Part shown: piece by piece, positions 5,967 through 11,757 of the stretch
Layout of the letters: every line of letters begins with the position of its first letter
How positions within the stretch are numbered: the stretch's first letter is position 1
IMG/VR virus record: IMGVR_UViG_3300027985_000409
Span: 1-23,738 of that record
DNA length: 23,738 nt
DNA from: a virus
Reading direction: 5' to 3' (one strand)
Made by a program: the position numbers and the translations under genes
Notes under the pieces: generated by a model
Told to the model about the DNA's origin: nothing
What the model saw: only the letters and a program-made list of their open reading frames with translations
Databases searched by the model: none

Positions 5967-6042
5967 TGTTCGAAAGGATCGAGAAAGTGTTCGAAAGGAG
6001 CGAGAATCTGTACGAAAGGAAGCCCGAAAGTGTTCGAGTAGG
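5967..6042 (+). repeat. Iteron-like array, 21-bp period, four copies
   Basis: TGTTCGAAAGGA at 5967 and 5988, TGTACGAAAGGA at 6009, and degenerate TGTTCGAGTAGG at 6031. Spacing is 21, 21 and 22 bases, two helical turns, placing copies on one DNA face. A secondary CGAGAA follows copies 1 and 2. Such phased repeats are typical of initiator or repressor binding sites. Confidence 0.75.
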
Positions 6043-6192
6043 CTACCCTAACCAAAATGATCTTGCTCGGGATAAGTGTCAGGAATAGTTATCTTCGATT
6101 ACGCACAGTAACTTCAGTCAATGGAACTCAGCGTCAGTAATCCGGTACCACCAAGCACGCAGCCCCCTCAGAATCAGACGGCTAGCCGTAAT

Positions 6193-6269
6193 CACATAAG
6201 TGGCGTGGTTCTGTCAAGCCGAGGCGCTTTTCCTCGGCTTGACAGGTTCCGCCGCTTATGTGATAGGCT
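6193..6269. promoter_or_regulatory. Palindrome 1 with divergent promoters
   Basis: 14-bp perfect arms CTGTCAAGCCGAGG (6211-6224) and its complement (6232-6245) around loop CGCTTTT. Outer arms are CACATAAG (6193-6200) and CTTATGTG (6255-6262). Each arm holds TTGACA facing outward. Plus strand: TTGACA 6239-6244, 19-base spacer, TAGGCT 6264-6269. Minus strand: TTGACA 6217-6212 facing a poorer -10 near TTACGG. The leftward promoter could feed the iteron region and the left arm. Confidence 0.7.
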
Positions 6270-6375
6270 GAAGCCGACTGATGATGAAAAAAGAAGCCCG
6301 CACAGAGGCTGTTCTAGGTTGTTTGCAGTAAACTCCAGTCCATCGGAATTGCGGGTAACAGTAAAAAAAGCGAAA
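6270..6375 (+). ncRNA. Possible short transcript from palindrome 1
   Basis: The plus-strand promoter in palindrome 1 faces 100-odd bases with no good gene before the hairpin at 6376-6414. The stretch from 6296 resembles the equivalent stretch after palindrome 2: both have AGGC, TGTTCTA and GTTGTT about 40 bases after the -10 box. A 16-codon frame (MMKKEARTEAVLGCLQ) starts at 6281 and is too short to call. A small RNA or paired leader is inferred. Confidence 0.3.
6329..6344 (+). repeat. 16-bp direct repeat, copy 2
   Basis: TAAACTCCAGTCCATC, identical to 3062-3077. It lies a few bases beyond the T run of the 6361-6414 terminator. As with copy 1, it sits downstream of a minus-strand intrinsic terminator. 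Confidence 0.8.
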
Positions 6376-6414
6376 GGTGGGTTAGGGCAGCCGCTTTTGC
6401 TGCCCTAACCCACC
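6361..6414 (-). terminator. Strong intrinsic terminator after the 6428-6658 gene
   Basis: A 16-bp perfect stem, GGTGGGTTAGGGCAGC (6376-6391) with its complement (6399-6414), followed on the minus strand by TTTCGCTTTTTTTAC. The 7-base loop CGCTTTT is the same as in palindrome 1 and nearly that of palindrome 2 (CGCTCTT). It may also stop the plus-strand transcript from palindrome 1. Confidence 0.92.
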
Positions 6415-6427
6415 CGTACTGCTGCTA

Positions 6428-6658
6428 CTAGAGAAGCGTGGCAGCAATGCGCTGCCACATTTCGCGGGCAGCGTCCTTGCTGTCAGCCTTGAGAGTATTG
6501 GACGCGCACGGGCTGTCGTTGCCGTCGTGCTGGACGTACCAGTCCACGAAGAATTCCTTGCCAACCTGACGGGCCCTAAGGCCGACCGTGTAAGCGCCGT
6601 TCGCGTGCTTACGAGTGGCAATTGTGCGCTCATTGCTGAGACGGAAACCAGCGGACAT
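6428..6658 (-). CDS. Small single-gene unit between the two palindromes (76 residues)
   Basis: ATG at 6658 with AAGGAGC upstream. The frame runs to 6736 but the extension enters palindrome 2. The product starts MSAGFRLSNERTIATRKHAN. It looks like a small alpha/beta protein: strands YTVGLRARQVG and FFVDWYVQHDG, then a helix (SKDAAREMWQRIAATLL). No known motif. It has its own promoter region (palindrome 2, minus strand) and a very strong terminator, so it is transcribed alone. Codons are C/G-ending. Its place beside two control palindromes makes a regulatory or host-takeover role attractive, but this is inference. Confidence 0.78.
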   Translation of the reverse strand: MSAGFRLSNERTIATRKHANGAYTVGLRARQVGKEFFVDWYVQHDGNDSPCASNTLKADSKDAAREMWQRIAATLL

Positions 6659-6713
6659 GATTGAGTGCTCCTTCCAGCCGGACGGGACCTTCCCATCTGG
6701 CGCGGATAAGCGC

Positions 6714-6789
6714 AACACATAAGCGTAGCTTGTCAAGGCGAAGCGCTCTTCTTCGCCTTGACAAGCGTTAAGCGCTTATGTGTTACGCT
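6714..6789. promoter_or_regulatory. Palindrome 2 with divergent promoters
   Basis: 15-bp perfect arms CTTGTCAAGGCGAAG (6729-6743) and complement (6751-6765) around loop CGCTCTT. Outer arms are CACATAAGCG (6716-6725) and CGCTTATGTG (6773/4-6782). Plus strand: TTGACA 6758-6763, then TACGCT 6784-6789 at 20 bases. Minus strand: TTGACA 6736-6731 facing the 6658 gene, with no clear -10. Same architecture as palindrome 1, about 520 bases away; consensus arm TGTCAAGSCGARG. Confidence 0.7.
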
Positions 6790-6971
6790 GGTGCGCTAGA
6801 TGGATATAGCGGGGCTGCACCAAGGCGTGTTCTATGTTGTTGAGACACGTAAGCAACCTGGTGTATTGGTACTGGTGGGTGGAGTAGGTAGGTAGGTGGC
6901 TGTCGTTGGCCAACACCACCACAAGAAGCAGCAACGCATGTCGTAAAAGTTGTCGGAGTCCCAGTATAAAG

Positions 6972-7060
6972 TTGTTGCGGCTTACCGCTCTCAAATTTTT
7001 TTTTTGTTGCGGCTTACCGCTCTCAAAATTTTTTTTTGTTTTTGCTCTCAAAAATTATTT
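6972..7060 (+). repeat. Tandem repeats with phased T tracts
   Basis: TTGTTGCGGCTTACCGCTCT followed by CAAA and a run of about ten T occurs twice, 32 bases apart. A shortened third unit (GCTCTCAAAAATTATTTTT) starts at 7044. Runs spaced about three helical turns should bend the DNA just upstream of the regulator promoter. The GCGG-CTTA-CCGC core plus T run also resembles a weak terminator. Confidence 0.75.
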
Positions 7061-7065
7061 TTCAT

Positions 7066-7094
7066 TTGACATGGGTATATTCCTGTGCTATGCT
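7066..7094 (+). promoter_or_regulatory. Promoter of the regulator gene (leaderless transcript)
   Basis: TTGACA (7066-7071), 17-base spacer, TATGCT (7089-7094). The ATG is at 7101, only six bases after the -10 box, so transcription should begin at or next to the start codon. The preceding A/T-rich stretch could act as an UP element. Confidence 0.85.
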
Positions 7095-7100
7095 TCCAGT

Positions 7101-7811
7101 ATGTTCAGGGAACTTCGTGAGGGTCTTGGCCTCACCCGGTCGGACCTCGCGGTGCTCACCGGGCGGGGTGTGAATTATCTCCTTAAAGCAGAACAGTTAT
7201 GCTTTCCAACGCCACCTGTCTGTTTACTAGAATTCTATCGTACTGATGGCTTACTGGATCGTTTTCAAACTGATCCTGAGCCAGCAACCGCTCAGAAACT
7301 CATTAAGCACTTCCCCAGCGCCGCAGGCTTATTCCCCGGCGGGGTAGAGGTGATTAATTTCGGGGCCCATTCAACGACTGCCCTGTCGTGGGTCGAAAAC
7401 ATCACTAGTTATCAAAGTATACCTAAAGAGATATTGGAGGGTTGGTACTACGAAGCGCAGTTGGCTGTTCGCCGGGAGTGGCTTCAGAACTGGTTACCAA
7501 GTAGGTTGCTGAAACCAACTACGTTTAGTAGAAGCTGGGTACACGCTAGCATTTTCAGCACAGATTCGCACCTACTTCACAGCATTAAGCGGCCGACACA
7601 ATACGAGTTGAGTAAAGGCTTAGCGGTACCAGCAAGTGCGGTACACCGTTTTGAAACCAAAGGTCAGCAGGCAGGCAGTATTCGTATCGCTTTAGAACAA
7701 CTTATAGACTACGTTGAAAGCGGGGAGTACGTACTGAACGCGCCGGTGGCTAATGACACTTACCCGGTGTGGGAGTTGGTTGACCGGCTGAAAGCAATGG
7801 TGGTGAATTGA
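7101..7811 (+). CDS. Transcription regulator with two helix-turn-helix regions
   Basis: 236 residues. I start at ATG 7101 because a helix-turn-helix follows at once and a consensus promoter ends six bases upstream; the longer frame to 6906 runs through the promoter. Residues 3-31 (RELREGLGLTRSDLAVLTGR onward) match the XRE/Cro pattern. Residues about 164-206 (RPTQYELSKGLAVPASAVHR, then FETKGQQAGSIRIALEQLI) look like a second, divergent copy. The middle (70-150) is aromatic and unassigned. With two DNA-binding units it could bridge the nearby palindromes or repeats. It is the first gene of the rightward cluster. Whether it represses (lysogeny) or activates late genes is not shown; no integrase is in this window. 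Confidence 0.85.
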   Translation: MFRELREGLGLTRSDLAVLTGRGVNYLLKAEQLCFPTPPVCLLEFYRTDGLLDRFQTDPEPATAQKLIKHFPSAAGLFPGGVEVINFGAHSTTALSWVENITSYQSIPKEILEGWYYEAQLAVRREWLQNWLPSRLLKPTTFSRSWVHASIFSTDSHLLHSIKRPTQYELSKGLAVPASAVHRFETKGQQAGSIRIALEQLIDYVESGEYVLNAPVANDTYPVWELVDRLKAMVVN

Positions 7812-8047
7812 TGGTGGTAGTGATTTGGGGTGGGCCGGATGACGGTAAAGAAATGGTTGTTGCTGACGGATCACGGACGCTTAACGTAATGGAACGCGGT
7901 GAAGTCCCGGTAACGCCTTACGAGCCGGACCCTAGCAAGCCACCGGAACAGTTATACCGGATTAGACAGTGCCCGATACTTTACCCGCCCGGTAAAAGAA
8001 TGCCGGTAGTAGATTACTACGCAGGGAGGCTGATACGGGGTGAGTGA
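7811..8047 (+). CDS. Small GGPxDG-motif phage protein (78 residues)
   Basis: ATG at 7811 overlaps the regulator stop as TGATG, implying coupled translation; no separate ribosome site. The product begins MVVVIWGGPDDGKEMVVADG. A GGPxDG motif near the N-terminus is common in short phage proteins of unknown role, often near terminase genes. The rest is Pro-rich with no secondary motif (PYEPDPSKPPEQLYRIRQCP). It overlaps the small terminase by 8 bases. Confidence 0.75.
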   Translation: MVVVIWGGPDDGKEMVVADGSRTLNVMERGEVPVTPYEPDPSKPPEQLYRIRQCPILYPPGKRMPVVDYYAGRLIRGE

Positions 8048-8783
8048 AAACCAAACACTGACACCGGAGCAGTACGAGTTCCTGCTATACATGGAACAAA
8101 CATACTGGAAACGCTCCCTCCTACCGACGCTTGAACAGCTTAAGGCTGAAGGGGTAGAGGTCACTGAAGACTTCTACCTGTCGTGTTGGACTAACCCTGC
8201 GTTCGTAGCGAACCTTAAGGGCCGGGGTTTACCGGACACCGTGATGCTTCACATCCTCGAAACTATTGGGGTGGGGGATAAGCGCCCGGCGTTCTCAAAG
8301 TACGTTCTGACGGAGCAGCAGATGACTGTTGCTAATATGCTATTAGATGTTCACGACAGCCGTGCTCGTGTTAAGAAGTTGACTGAGGCAGGGGTCTCCC
8401 TGTCGGAATTCAACGCATGGCTTAAGGACCCAGCATACCAGGCTTACTGTCGGGAACGGGCGGAACAGTTACTTCTGGAAAACCAGTCTGATGCGCATAT
8501 TGCACTGATCGGACGGGTTCGACAGGGTGACTTAGGAGCAATTAAATACTTCAATGCAATTACAGGCCGCTTCGCGGAAAGCCGTGCAAGCGGCGTTACT
8601 ATTAATAACAACTTCGGAAGTGAACTCCTACGGGGTGTAGTTGAAGTAATTCAGCGACATGTAAAGGACCCAGAAACACTACGTGCGATTGCAGATGACA
8701 TTCTTGTCCTTCAAGCAGGTCATACACAACAGTCAGCACAGCCAACTAGAGCTATTGCAGGGCAGGTTATAGAATATGGCTGA
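8040..8783 (+). CDS. terS: Terminase small subunit (probable)
   Basis: 247 residues from a GTG at 8040, with GGGAGG about 11 bases before. The central part (TEQQMTVANMLLDVHDSRAR, then KKLTEAGVSLSEFNAWLKDP and AYQAYCRERAEQL) matches the helix-turn-helix pattern of phBC6A51-type small terminases: a Leu-rich helix, a turn, then WLKDPxF/YQ. It is followed by an oligomerising helical region (RQGDLGAIKYFNAITGRFAE) and a polar C-terminus. It recognises phage DNA and presents it to the large subunit. Position two genes before TerL supports the call. The pac or cos sequence was not identified. Confidence 0.78.
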   Translation: MSENQTLTPEQYEFLLYMEQTYWKRSLLPTLEQLKAEGVEVTEDFYLSCWTNPAFVANLKGRGLPDTVMLHILETIGVGDKRPAFSKYVLTEQQMTVANMLLDVHDSRARVKKLTEAGVSLSEFNAWLKDPAYQAYCRERAEQLLLENQSDAHIALIGRVRQGDLGAIKYFNAITGRFAESRASGVTINNNFGSELLRGVVEVIQRHVKDPETLRAIADDILVLQAGHTQQSAQPTRAIAGQVIEYG

Positions 8784-9117
8784 TCCATTTGCTCCAAGAC
8801 AGGCAGAAACAGTAAAAGATACTGACGCTACGGCTGAGAGCCCGCACCACACATTAGGTGCCGGGCCGATGCAGGCTGCGGCAGGTAACCATTCACATAC
8901 AAGGCCGTTAGTTGGGTCGTCAAGTCTGACGACCGATGGCTCAGGGGAAGGGACAATTGATACTGGAATTGATATTAACATTGGTGTAGTTATCAGTAAT
9001 GGTGACTACGGAAATCACGCTGCGAATCCTGAAGTTAAGAGTTGGTCTGGTACATCATTTACATTTACCAACTGCCTGGCTACTACTGCAATTGTTATTA
9101 ACTGGGTGGTTGCATGA
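8776..9117 (+). CDS. Unknown 113-residue protein, possibly structural
   Basis: ATG at 8776 overlaps the small terminase end by 8 bases, with a weak AGGGCAGG site. The N-terminus is polar with His clusters (ESPHHTLGAGP, GNHSHTRPL). The C-terminal half is beta-rich with alternating Gly, Thr and Ile (GEGTIDTGIDINIGVVISNG) and ends in a hydrophobic strand (LATTAIVINWVVA). This profile resembles the ends of phage fibre or decoration proteins, but it lies in the packaging module. Not assigned. The frame is well supported by packing. Confidence 0.7.
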   Translation: MADPFAPRQAETVKDTDATAESPHHTLGAGPMQAAAGNHSHTRPLVGSSSLTTDGSGEGTIDTGIDINIGVVISNGDYGNHAANPEVKSWSGTSFTFTNCLATTAIVINWVVA

Positions 9118-9136
9118 ATTAAGGAGTTCATCTAGA

Positions 9137-9463
9137 ATGTCTGCAATGTCGGTTGAGGACATTGACGAGGGAGGTACAGGGGAGCCTGTCGGGAGACAGG
9201 GTTTTCCACCATCACCTTTACTGATTAACTTACCACTTATTTCAAACGCCAAATGTAAAGGTATTGATAACTTACATTTTCCAGAGAACGGGAGATCCCT
9301 TAACAGCTTAGCAACAATTAAAGCAATCGCAATGTGCAAAGAATGCGATGGTATGGAAGCCTGTCGGAACTTTGCACTTGAAAATAATGAGCGGTTCGGT
9401 ATCTGGGGCGGAACCACTCCTATGAACAGAAGATTCTTAAGGAAAATGCTAGGATATGCCTAA
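9137..9463 (+). CDS. WhiB-like iron-sulfur transcription regulator
   Basis: 108 residues from ATG 9137 with AAGGAG at 9121; the in-frame extension to 8999 overlaps the previous gene and is rejected. The four WhiB cysteines are present as C-x26-C-x2-C-x5-C (NAKCKG, then MCKECDGMEAC), followed by ALENNERFGIWGG with the diagnostic G-I/V-W-G-G turn and a basic tail (MNRRFLRKM). WhiB proteins bind a 4Fe-4S cluster, usually contact sigma factor region 4, and are confined to actinobacteria and their phages. It sits between the terminase subunits and overlaps the TerL start by 8 bases, so it should be made with late genes. A perfect CCTGTCGGG forms part of a hairpin near its 5' end (9185-9200). Confidence 0.92.
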   Translation: MSAMSVEDIDEGGTGEPVGRQGFPPSPLLINLPLISNAKCKGIDNLHFPENGRSLNSLATIKAIAMCKECDGMEACRNFALENNERFGIWGGTTPMNRRFLRKMLGYA

Positions 9464-11024
9464 ACCTGATCCAGTACGCCAAGACAACTTCCTGCTATCT
9501 CTCGGTGAGTCATTACGCCGACAGGCGGGGTCACCGAACATTAACAGTTACATTCCCCATGCGAAACAGGTGGACTTTCACAGTTCACCAGCTAAAACGC
9601 GCCTGTATATTGGGGGTAACCGTTCAGGAAAGTCATTCGGCTCTATCGCTGAGTGCGTGTTTTGGCTGCGTAAGGATCACCCATACCGTAGAATTCCTGT
9701 GCCCGATTGGGAGCCCTGTCGGGGTCGTATTAATACAGTCGACTACATCAACGGATGGGAAAAGATTATTCAACCATTGTTGAAGCAACTGATGCCTCCG
9801 AGCCTTCTAATCAATGGCTCTTGGGAGGATAGTTACCATAAACAAGAGCATGTCCTGAATTGTTCAAACGGCTCAATGCTGGAAATCCTATCTTACGAAT
9901 CTGATCTGGATAAATTCGCTGGTACTTCACGCCACTTCATTAGCTATGACGAGGAACCGCCCGAGGCCATCTACACTGAGAATAAAGCCCGTCTGATTGA
10001 TACAGGCGGGCATCAGTGGTTTGCTATGACCCCTGTCGAGGGCATGTCGTGGGTCTATGATGCTATTTTCTTACCTGGCGAAGAAGGTAAGCCGGGCTTC
10101 CATAACACTACTGTGTCGATGGAAGAGAACCCACATCTTAATATGGCAGAGGTTCAGGAGTTCTTAGATGGACTCGACGAAGAAGAACGGAAAGCCCGTG
10201 GACAGGGAATTTTCGTTGAGTTCGGTGGTAGGATCTATAAGTCTTTCGACCCACACCCGGGCGGTATCCACGTTGTCGATAAAGAAAACCTACGTATGCC
10301 GCGTAATATTCCTATCGGGGTTAGTCTCGACCATGGGTACAACAACCCGACAGCGGTATACTGGCACGCTATTCTACCAGAAGGTAGAATCTTAACATAC
10401 CATGAGCACTACCTGTCGGGAGCAACAGTTCGTGAGCATGCTGCGATTATTCATAAGTTTAACAGGGCTCACCGTATTGAACCAACTATTTGGGTTGCCG
10501 ATCCTAGCATTAGGAATACTGATCCGATTACAGGCACGAGTATTCATCAGGAATACTTAAAGTACGGTATTCCGTGGATGCTGGGCAACAATGATGTTAA
10601 AGCCGGCATTGAGCGGGTGAACTCGTACATTAAACCGCGTGGTGCGGCAAAGCGTCCTATGTGGTCAGTCACTAAAGATTGCGTCAACATGAGAAGGGAA
10701 ATGGCGCGATATAAGTGGAAGACCTACACATCTAAGAAGTTGAATGCTGAATACAACAAGATGGAAGAGCCTCATAAGAAGGATGATCATAGTTGTGATA
10801 GTCTCAGGTATTTTTTAATGTCTCGGCCCGACCTTGGTTCTATCTTCACAGAAGAAACACAAGGCCGGGCCGAGGCATTGAAAAACTGGGAAGGTGCTGT
10901 AAGGTCTACAGATGGTGACTTTACAGTTACAACGTTACGTGCAGGTGAGTATGAGGCGTTAGCCTCTGGGGGTAGGGATTACGCTCACCGGGAGGGTGAT
11001 GACATGCTGGGTGGTCTTTGGTAG
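9456..11024 (+). CDS. terL: Terminase large subunit
   Basis: 522 residues. The ATPase domain has Walker A GGNRSGKS (53-60), Walker B FISYDEE (161-167) and a coupling motif MTP (191-193). The C-terminal RNase H-like nuclease has acidic residues at D292 (SLDHGYNNP), D349 (IWVADPS) and DDHSCDS (443-449). It translocates DNA into the prohead through the portal and cuts it. The length is normal for the family. The start at 9456 lies inside the end of the WhiB gene and is preceded by AAGGAA/AGGAT. Two perfect CCTGTCGGG copies lie inside it (9715, 10412). Its last 65 bases overlap a possible antisense gene. Confidence 0.97.
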   Translation: MPKPDPVRQDNFLLSLGESLRRQAGSPNINSYIPHAKQVDFHSSPAKTRLYIGGNRSGKSFGSIAECVFWLRKDHPYRRIPVPDWEPCRGRINTVDYINGWEKIIQPLLKQLMPPSLLINGSWEDSYHKQEHVLNCSNGSMLEILSYESDLDKFAGTSRHFISYDEEPPEAIYTENKARLIDTGGHQWFAMTPVEGMSWVYDAIFLPGEEGKPGFHNTTVSMEENPHLNMAEVQEFLDGLDEEERKARGQGIFVEFGGRIYKSFDPHPGGIHVVDKENLRMPRNIPIGVSLDHGYNNPTAVYWHAILPEGRILTYHEHYLSGATVREHAAIIHKFNRAHRIEPTIWVADPSIRNTDPITGTSIHQEYLKYGIPWMLGNNDVKAGIERVNSYIKPRGAAKRPMWSVTKDCVNMRREMARYKWKTYTSKKLNAEYNKMEEPHKKDDHSCDSLRYFLMSRPDLGSIFTEETQGRAEALKNWEGAVRSTDGDFTVTTLRAGEYEALASGGRDYAHREGDDMLGGLW

Positions 11025-11165
11025 GGGTGCTGTTACTCTTTGGATTTCTCCTAGATAATAATGCAGGCTCCTAATTGATGCTCTCCTAGCGTCTTCTGCG
11101 TCTTCAAGATCAGATAGAGCACAGCGAGCGGCTTCGGCTAGTTCGTCAAGCGTGTGTTTAGTCAT
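10959..11165 (-). CDS. Possible small antisense gene at the end of terL
   Basis: 68 residues on the minus strand from ATG at 11165, with a good AGGAGTTAAAG site. The N-terminal two thirds read like a real helical protein (MTKHTLDELAEAARCALSDL, then EDAEDARRASIRSLHYYLGE). The last 20-odd residues run antisense into terL and are Pro/Val/Thr-rich. It would be the only minus-strand gene in the right arm. No clear minus-strand promoter, although TAGTGT (11240-11235) is a weak -10 candidate. A shadow is possible, but the ribosome site and composition favour a real gene. Confidence 0.5.
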   Translation of the reverse strand: MTKHTLDELAEAARCALSDLEDAEDARRASIRSLHYYLGEIQRVTAPLPKTTQHVITLPVSVIPTPRG

Positions 11166-11210
11166 CTTTAACTCCTAAATACTCGTGCAGTCCTTTCAGT
11201 AAAAGACTCG

Positions 11211-11240
11211 TTGATCGACCCCCCACCCTCAGGATACACT
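11211..11240 (+). promoter_or_regulatory. Candidate internal promoter for the head gene block
   Basis: TTGATC (11211-11216), 18-base spacer, TACACT (11235-11240) in the gap after terL. The expected start site falls within a perfect CCTGTCGGG (11245-11253), so a protein bound there would block initiation. CCCCACCC (11222-11229) and GGGTGGGG (11253-11260) can pair around the -10 box. Confidence 0.45.
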
Positions 11241-11298
11241 AGGACCTGTCGGGGGTGGGGTGCGCCCTTATCCCGCATATACCCTAGGAAAGTTTGTT

Positions 11299-11757
11299 AT
11301 GAATGATGTTCGTTTAAATTCTCCAGCTAGAGTTCAGCCGGTTGAGGTTCGGTATTTAATCGAACCGGGTACTTGTGCCATCTGCGGTAAAGCTCCGAAC
11401 CCAGGTGAGGTTTGGGCTAACCCGATGATTGAGTTACCTGAGTACGGTTTCATCTATTTCTGTGTTCCTTGTTGTCTTGAAATCGGCAGCTTTGCTCTTA
11501 TGGTTTCTAAAGAGAATCATGCAATGCTGCTCCGTCGGTACAACGAGATTCTTTCTCTCAACATTGAACTGACAGAAAAGGTCAAGAGATTAAAGGAACT
11601 GCTTGATGTTCGCATTGATTCTGGTGACAGTAGTAGCGTGCCTAGCGTTAACATTAGTGACTTACCTATCCTTGAAGATCCATCAGACCCAGACGAAATT
11701 GCTCGACTCCTTGCAGAAACAGAATCAGGAACTCTTAAATCAGGTTCGAGCAACTGA
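11299..11757 (+). CDS. Zinc-ribbon plus coiled-coil protein (152 residues)
   Basis: ATG at 11299 with AGGAAAG upstream; the longer GTG frame at 11260 lies in the leader hairpin. Residues 25-62 carry CAICGKAPNPG and FCVPCC, two paired cysteine knuckles typical of a zinc ribbon. They are followed by a helix/coiled coil (LLRRYNEILSLNIELTEKVK) and an acidic, Ser-rich tail. The last ~150 bases are also read in another frame by the next gene. Small zinc proteins often sit beside portal genes in phages, but the function is unknown. Confidence 0.78.
   Translation: MNDVRLNSPARVQPVEVRYLIEPGTCAICGKAPNPGEVWANPMIELPEYGFIYFCVPCCLEIGSFALMVSKENHAMLLRRYNEILSLNIELTEKVKRLKELLDVRIDSGDSSSVPSVNISDLPILEDPSDPDEIARLLAETESGTLKSGSSN

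Larger units (their letters stand above)
5516..6427. other. Non-coding control region, left half
   Basis: No frame here has both a ribosome site and a plausible protein. It holds, left to right: element B (5553-5617), a G-rich stretch (5663-5690), a perfect G/C hairpin (5711-5736), a perfect CCTGTCGGG (5796-5804), the 21-bp-period array (5967-6042), palindrome 1 (6193-6269), the second 16-bp repeat (6329-6344) and a terminator (6361-6414). The density of repeats suggests a replication origin and/or the main transcription switch. Confidence 0.75.
6659..7100. other. Non-coding control region, right half
   Basis: Apart from palindrome 2 (6714-6789), the A/T-tract repeats (6972-7060) and the regulator promoter (7066-7094), I see only a 31-codon plus-strand frame starting ATG at 6799 (MDIAGLHQGVFYVVETRKQP). 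It begins 10 bases after a -10 box and lacks a ribosome site, so it is not called. The stretch 6860-6900 is unusually G/T-rich, with GTAGGTAGGTAGG. Confidence 0.7.

Noticed and set aside
5841-6055. Frames on both strands over the 21-bp repeats
   Set aside because: The apparent protein repeats (CSKGSRK.. or APFEHFLDPFEH) are translations of the iteron-like array; no ribosome sites.
6121-6408. Plus-strand frame of 95 codons
   Set aside because: It reads straight through palindrome 1 and a terminator, has no ribosome site and a low-complexity product.
6799-6894. 31-codon plus-strand frame just after palindrome 2
   Set aside because: No ribosome site; a near-leaderless peptide is conceivable but composition gives no support.
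5967-7060. CRISPR array or attachment site
   Set aside because: Repeats are short, degenerate and without unique spacers of regular length; no integrase gene or tRNA-like core is present.
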